Shown here piece by piece: positions 62,289 through 64,000 of a stretch of 64,000 bases of DNA; position 1 is the first letter of the stretch; every line of letters starts with the position of its first letter. Source of the DNA: Mycobacterium malmoense. Its GTDB lineage: Bacteria; Actinomycetota; Actinomycetes; Mycobacteriales; Mycobacteriaceae. Below the pieces are notes generated by a model. The model saw only the letters and a list, made by a program, of their open reading frames with translations, searched no databases and had not been told where the DNA came from. A program made the position numbers and the translations under genes. Location: positions 1,550,001 to 1,614,000 of the forward strand of contig NZ_CP080999.1 of assembly GCF_019645855.1 (NCBI RefSeq). The letters run 5' to 3'.

Positions 62289-62361
62289 GGCCCCGTCGTC
62301 TAGCGGCCTAGGACGCCGCCCTCTCACGGCGGTAGCGTGGGTTCGAATCCCATCGGGGCTA
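62289..62361 (+). tRNA. tRNA-Glu (CTC)
   Basis: 73 bases: acceptor GGCCCCG with CGGGGCT (G1-T72 wobble), D arm with TAGCGGCCTAGGA, anticodon stem CCGCC/GGCGG and loop CTCTCAC (anticodon CTC), T arm GTGGGTTCGAATCCCAT. Discriminator A, no encoded CCA. Probably transcribed with tRNA-Gln 49 bases upstream. Confidence 0.95.
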
Positions 62362-62370
62362 CTTTCTCTC

Positions 62371-62432
62371 GCCGAGCAGACGCAGAATCGCACCATTTCG
62401 TGCCGAAATGGGCGATTCTGCGTCTGCTCGGC
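62371..62432. repeat. extragenic inverted repeat, family A copy 3
   Basis: A near-perfect hairpin between tRNA-Glu and the convergent split-barrel gene. Outer 21-bp arms run 62371-62391 and 62412-62432 (core CAGACGCAGAATCGC), inner arms CCATTTCG and CGAAATGG flank TGC. The outer arm shares AGCAGACGCAGA-TCGCAC with copies 1 and 2 but lacks their flank. Likely terminator for the tRNA transcript as well. Confidence 0.8.
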
Positions 62433-62932
62433 TACAGCGCGGCCGGGGCGGTCGATCCCCCTACGGGCATCGGCGGCAGCCCGAGCTTGCGGTGATCCCA
62501 CGAGCGCGCGCGACGGGCCACGATGCGCACGCAGACCCGCTTGTTCATCATCTGCTCGACGAAGGGTTTCATCTCGTCGCTATACGGGCCGGTATAGCGC
62601 TCCCACACGCTGACCCCAACCTGGTGCGAGACGTCGGGATCGTCGACGATCTCCGCGACGCCTTCGAAGGACACCCCGCGCAGCGTGTCATAGGTGTCGC
62701 CGCCCTCGATCAAAAAGCTCACCCGCGGATCGCGCCTGAGGTTGACCGCCTTCTGCGACTTGGCCTTGGTCTCCAGCCAGATTTCGCCGTCGACGACGGC
62801 GTACCACATCGCGGTCAGGTGCGGCTGGCCGTCGGGGCCGACGGTGGCCAGCGTGCCGGTGCGGCTCTTGACGACGAAATCGGCGATCTCGTCGGAGGAC
62901 ATGACGATGCTCGCGCGCTGATTGGTTCCCAT
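62432..62932 (-). CDS. PPOX-class split beta-barrel protein, probable F420-dependent
   Basis: A 166-residue flavin-reductase-like split barrel of the F420/FMN-binding type. The core is SRTGTLATVGPDGQPHLTAMW (quoted in part as TGTLATVGPDGQPHLT) at about 24-45, with KSQKAVNLRRDPRVSFL. Homologue of Rv2991, in a group that includes F420H2-dependent reductases. ATG 62932 gives the MGTNQRASIVMS start seen there. Convergent with the tRNA genes. Confidence 0.85.
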   Translation of the reverse strand: MGTNQRASIVMSSDEIADFVVKSRTGTLATVGPDGQPHLTAMWYAVVDGEIWLETKAKSQKAVNLRRDPRVSFLIEGGDTYDTLRGVSFEGVAEIVDDPDVSHQVGVSVWERYTGPYSDEMKPFVEQMMNKRVCVRIVARRARSWDHRKLGLPPMPVGGSTAPAAL

Positions 62933-62962
62933 GGCGGTCAGTGTGTCAGGCCACGCGCGGTT

Positions 62963-63055
62963 GAGTGTGCAGTGGTGGCTTTCAGTGTGCGCTGAAGGCG
63001 GGGGATGTGCGGTGTGGGCGCCCGGGATGCACACCCAGCGTCAAGGACGCACACT
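62963..63055. repeat. inverted-repeat-rich region, family C copy 2
   Basis: GAGTGTGC (62963-62970) is complementary to GCACACTC (63049-63056). In between are GGTGTG (63011-63016) with CACACC (63030-63035) and TTCAG-TGTGCG-CTGAA (62981-62996). The CGCACACTCG word is shared with 51225-51301. Lies between the split-barrel gene start and the IclR stop. Confidence 0.5.
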
Positions 63056-63062
63056 CGAGACG

Positions 63063-63764
63063 CTAGAGCCGGCGGGTGAGGGCGTCGGCCGCCGACAGCA
63101 GGTCGGCGGCCCAGCGCGCCCCCGGGCGGCGGCCGATCCGGTCGATGGGCCCGGACACCGAGATGGCGGCGATGACGACACCACGGCCGTCGCGCACCGG
63201 CGCCGACACGCTCGCCACGCCCGGCTCGCGCTCGGCCACGCTTTGCGCCCAACCGCGCCGGCGCACTTCGGCCAGCGCCCGGCCGGTGAACTTCGCCGTC
63301 GGCAGCACGGCCTGCTGGACGGCGGCGTCGGCATGGGCCAGCAGCACTTTGGCGCCGGAGCCCGCCGTCATCGGCAAGCGCGCCCCGACCGGAACCGTAT
63401 CGCGAAGGCCCGCAGCCGGTTCCAGCGCGGCCACGCAGACCCGCGACGTGCCCTCGCGCCGATACAACTGGACGCTCTCGCCGGTGGCCTCACGCAGCGC
63501 GGGCAGCACCGCCGCGCCCGCCGCCACCAACGGATCGTTGACGTGGGCGGCCAGTTCGGTGACCGTGGGGCCAAGCCGCCAACGCCCTTCGTCGTCGCGC
63601 GTCAGCAGCCGATGGACTTCGAGCGCGGCCGCCAGCCGGTAGGCGGTGGCCCTGGGCAACCCGGTGCGTTCACACAGTTCGGCCAGCCCGCAGGGAGATT
63701 CCGCGATCGTGTGCAGCACGCCCACGGCTTTGTCGAGGACCCCGATACCGCTATGCTGTCTCAC
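63063..63764 (-). CDS. IclR family regulator, LtbR/NdgR type
   Basis: A 233-residue IclR protein: winged HTH (GLAELCERTGLPRATAYRLA, about 26-45) and C-terminal effector domain (PVGARLPMTAGSGAKVLLAH). It is divergent from leuC, the arrangement of LtbR in corynebacteria and NdgR in streptomycetes, which control leuCD. GTG 63764 starts inside the first of two TCTC/GAGA dyads, so autoregulation is likely. Homologue of Rv2989. Confidence 0.92.
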   Translation of the reverse strand: MRQHSGIGVLDKAVGVLHTIAESPCGLAELCERTGLPRATAYRLAAALEVHRLLTRDDEGRWRLGPTVTELAAHVNDPLVAAGAAVLPALREATGESVQLYRREGTSRVCVAALEPAAGLRDTVPVGARLPMTAGSGAKVLLAHADAAVQQAVLPTAKFTGRALAEVRRRGWAQSVAEREPGVASVSAPVRDGRGVVIAAISVSGPIDRIGRRPGARWAADLLSAADALTRRL

Positions 63765-63794
63765 AAAGAGATATTAGCGTCTCGCATTCTGAGA
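63759..63794. promoter_or_regulatory. IclR operator candidate between the regulator and leuC
   Basis: Two dyads, TCTC-ACAAA-GAGA (63759-63771) and TCTC-GCATTCT-GAGA (63780-63794), begin 21 bases apart, two turns of the helix. They cover the start of the IclR gene and the upstream region of leuC. IclR proteins bind paired short dyads, so the fit is good but unproven. Confidence 0.55.
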
Positions 63795-63835
63795 TCACCA
63801 GCCCGGCACCGATCGGCGAGTCGCTAAGGACGCGT

Positions 63836-64000
63836 ATGAGGCGAATCGAGGCAAAGATGTCGAGGATGTCGAGGACCCTGGCCGAAAAGGTTTGGGCCGA
63901 CCACGTTGTGGTCGCAGGGGGCGGTTCGGAGCAGGGAGGGGCGCCCGATTTGATCTACATCGACCTGCATTTGGTGCACGAGGTCACCAGCCCGCAGGCG
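63836..64000 (+). CDS. leuC: 3-isopropylmalate dehydratase large subunit, N-terminal part
   Basis: The first 55 codons of LeuC; the rest lies beyond the window. TLAEKVWADHVV and DLIYIDLHLVHEVTSP are the diagnostic N-terminal segments of the aconitase-family isopropylmalate isomerase. ATG 63836 has AAGGA (63826-63830) five bases upstream; ATG 63857 and 63866 are alternatives. An insert GGSEQGGAP replaces the shorter loop of the M. tuberculosis protein. Likely controlled by the divergent IclR regulator. Confidence 0.92.
   Translation, partial: MRRIEAKMSRMSRTLAEKVWADHVVVAGGGSEQGGAPDLIYIDLHLVHEVTSPQA

Noticed and set aside
62371..62432. CRISPR-like repeat
   Set aside because: The repeats in this window are single palindromic units far apart, without regular spacers or cas genes.

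Overview
The window is chromosomal DNA of a high-GC actinobacterium, almost certainly a slow-growing Mycobacterium close to the M. avium complex. The encoded proteins and their order match, from memory, the M. tuberculosis segment Rv3049c to Rv2988c (nrdF2, adhC, fecB, ctaD, serB2, echA17, the methylglucose lipopolysaccharide genes, etfBA, iscS, trmU, ligA, gatCAB, pfkA, lppZ, ilvBNC, serA, leuB, gltX, leuC), here in inverted orientation. The ESX/PPE genes known between trmU and lpqA in M. tuberculosis are absent. I see no transposase, integrase, phage gene, rRNA or CRISPR array.

Layout. 0-3 kb: the end of a flavin monooxygenase, a carotenoid-dehydrogenase-like FAD enzyme and a divergent TetR regulator with an operator between the last two. 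3-12.6 kb: nrdF2, a DUF3349 protein, adhC, fecB, ctaD, serB2, then a tightly overlapping run of ABC ATPase, NUDIX hydrolase and EchA17. 12.6-23.7 kb: genes for cytosolic methylated glucan lipopolysaccharide (methyltransferases, acetyltransferase, GT4 glucosyltransferase, GH57 branching enzyme), split by a TspO gene and a membrane GGEEF diguanylate cyclase. 23.9-30 kb: etfBA, an OlsB/OlsA-like acyltransferase pair, iscS and mnmA. 30-35 kb: two small hypothetical genes, the lipoprotein LpqA, a MetE-like protein and ligA.

35-47 kb: two TetR-mmpS-mmpL operons in opposite orientation bracket an ACT-domain gene, gatC, gatA and pfkA; each has its own palindromic operator candidate. 47-55 kb: gatB, lppZ, doxX, cfp6 and ilvB-ilvN-ilvC. 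The ilv operon is preceded by a short leader peptide rich in Leu and Val codons and an intrinsic terminator, a classic attenuator layout. 55-64 kb: wrbA, serA, leuB, an MFS transporter, an FAH-family hydrolase, gltX, tRNA-Gln(CTG), tRNA-Glu(CTC), a split-barrel F420/FMN protein, and an IclR regulator divergent from leuC, which is cut by the window end.

Working together: branched-chain amino acid synthesis (ilvBNC, leuB, leuC, probable LtbR/NdgR-type IclR regulator), serine synthesis (serA, serB2), amidotransferase-dependent Gln-tRNA formation (gatCAB with gltX and both tRNAs nearby) and respiration (ctaD, etfBA) are all represented. Many starts sit 6-8 bases after a TANNNT -10 box and look leaderless. 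The spaces between genes hold at least five families of extragenic inverted repeats, several of them present more than once in the window.
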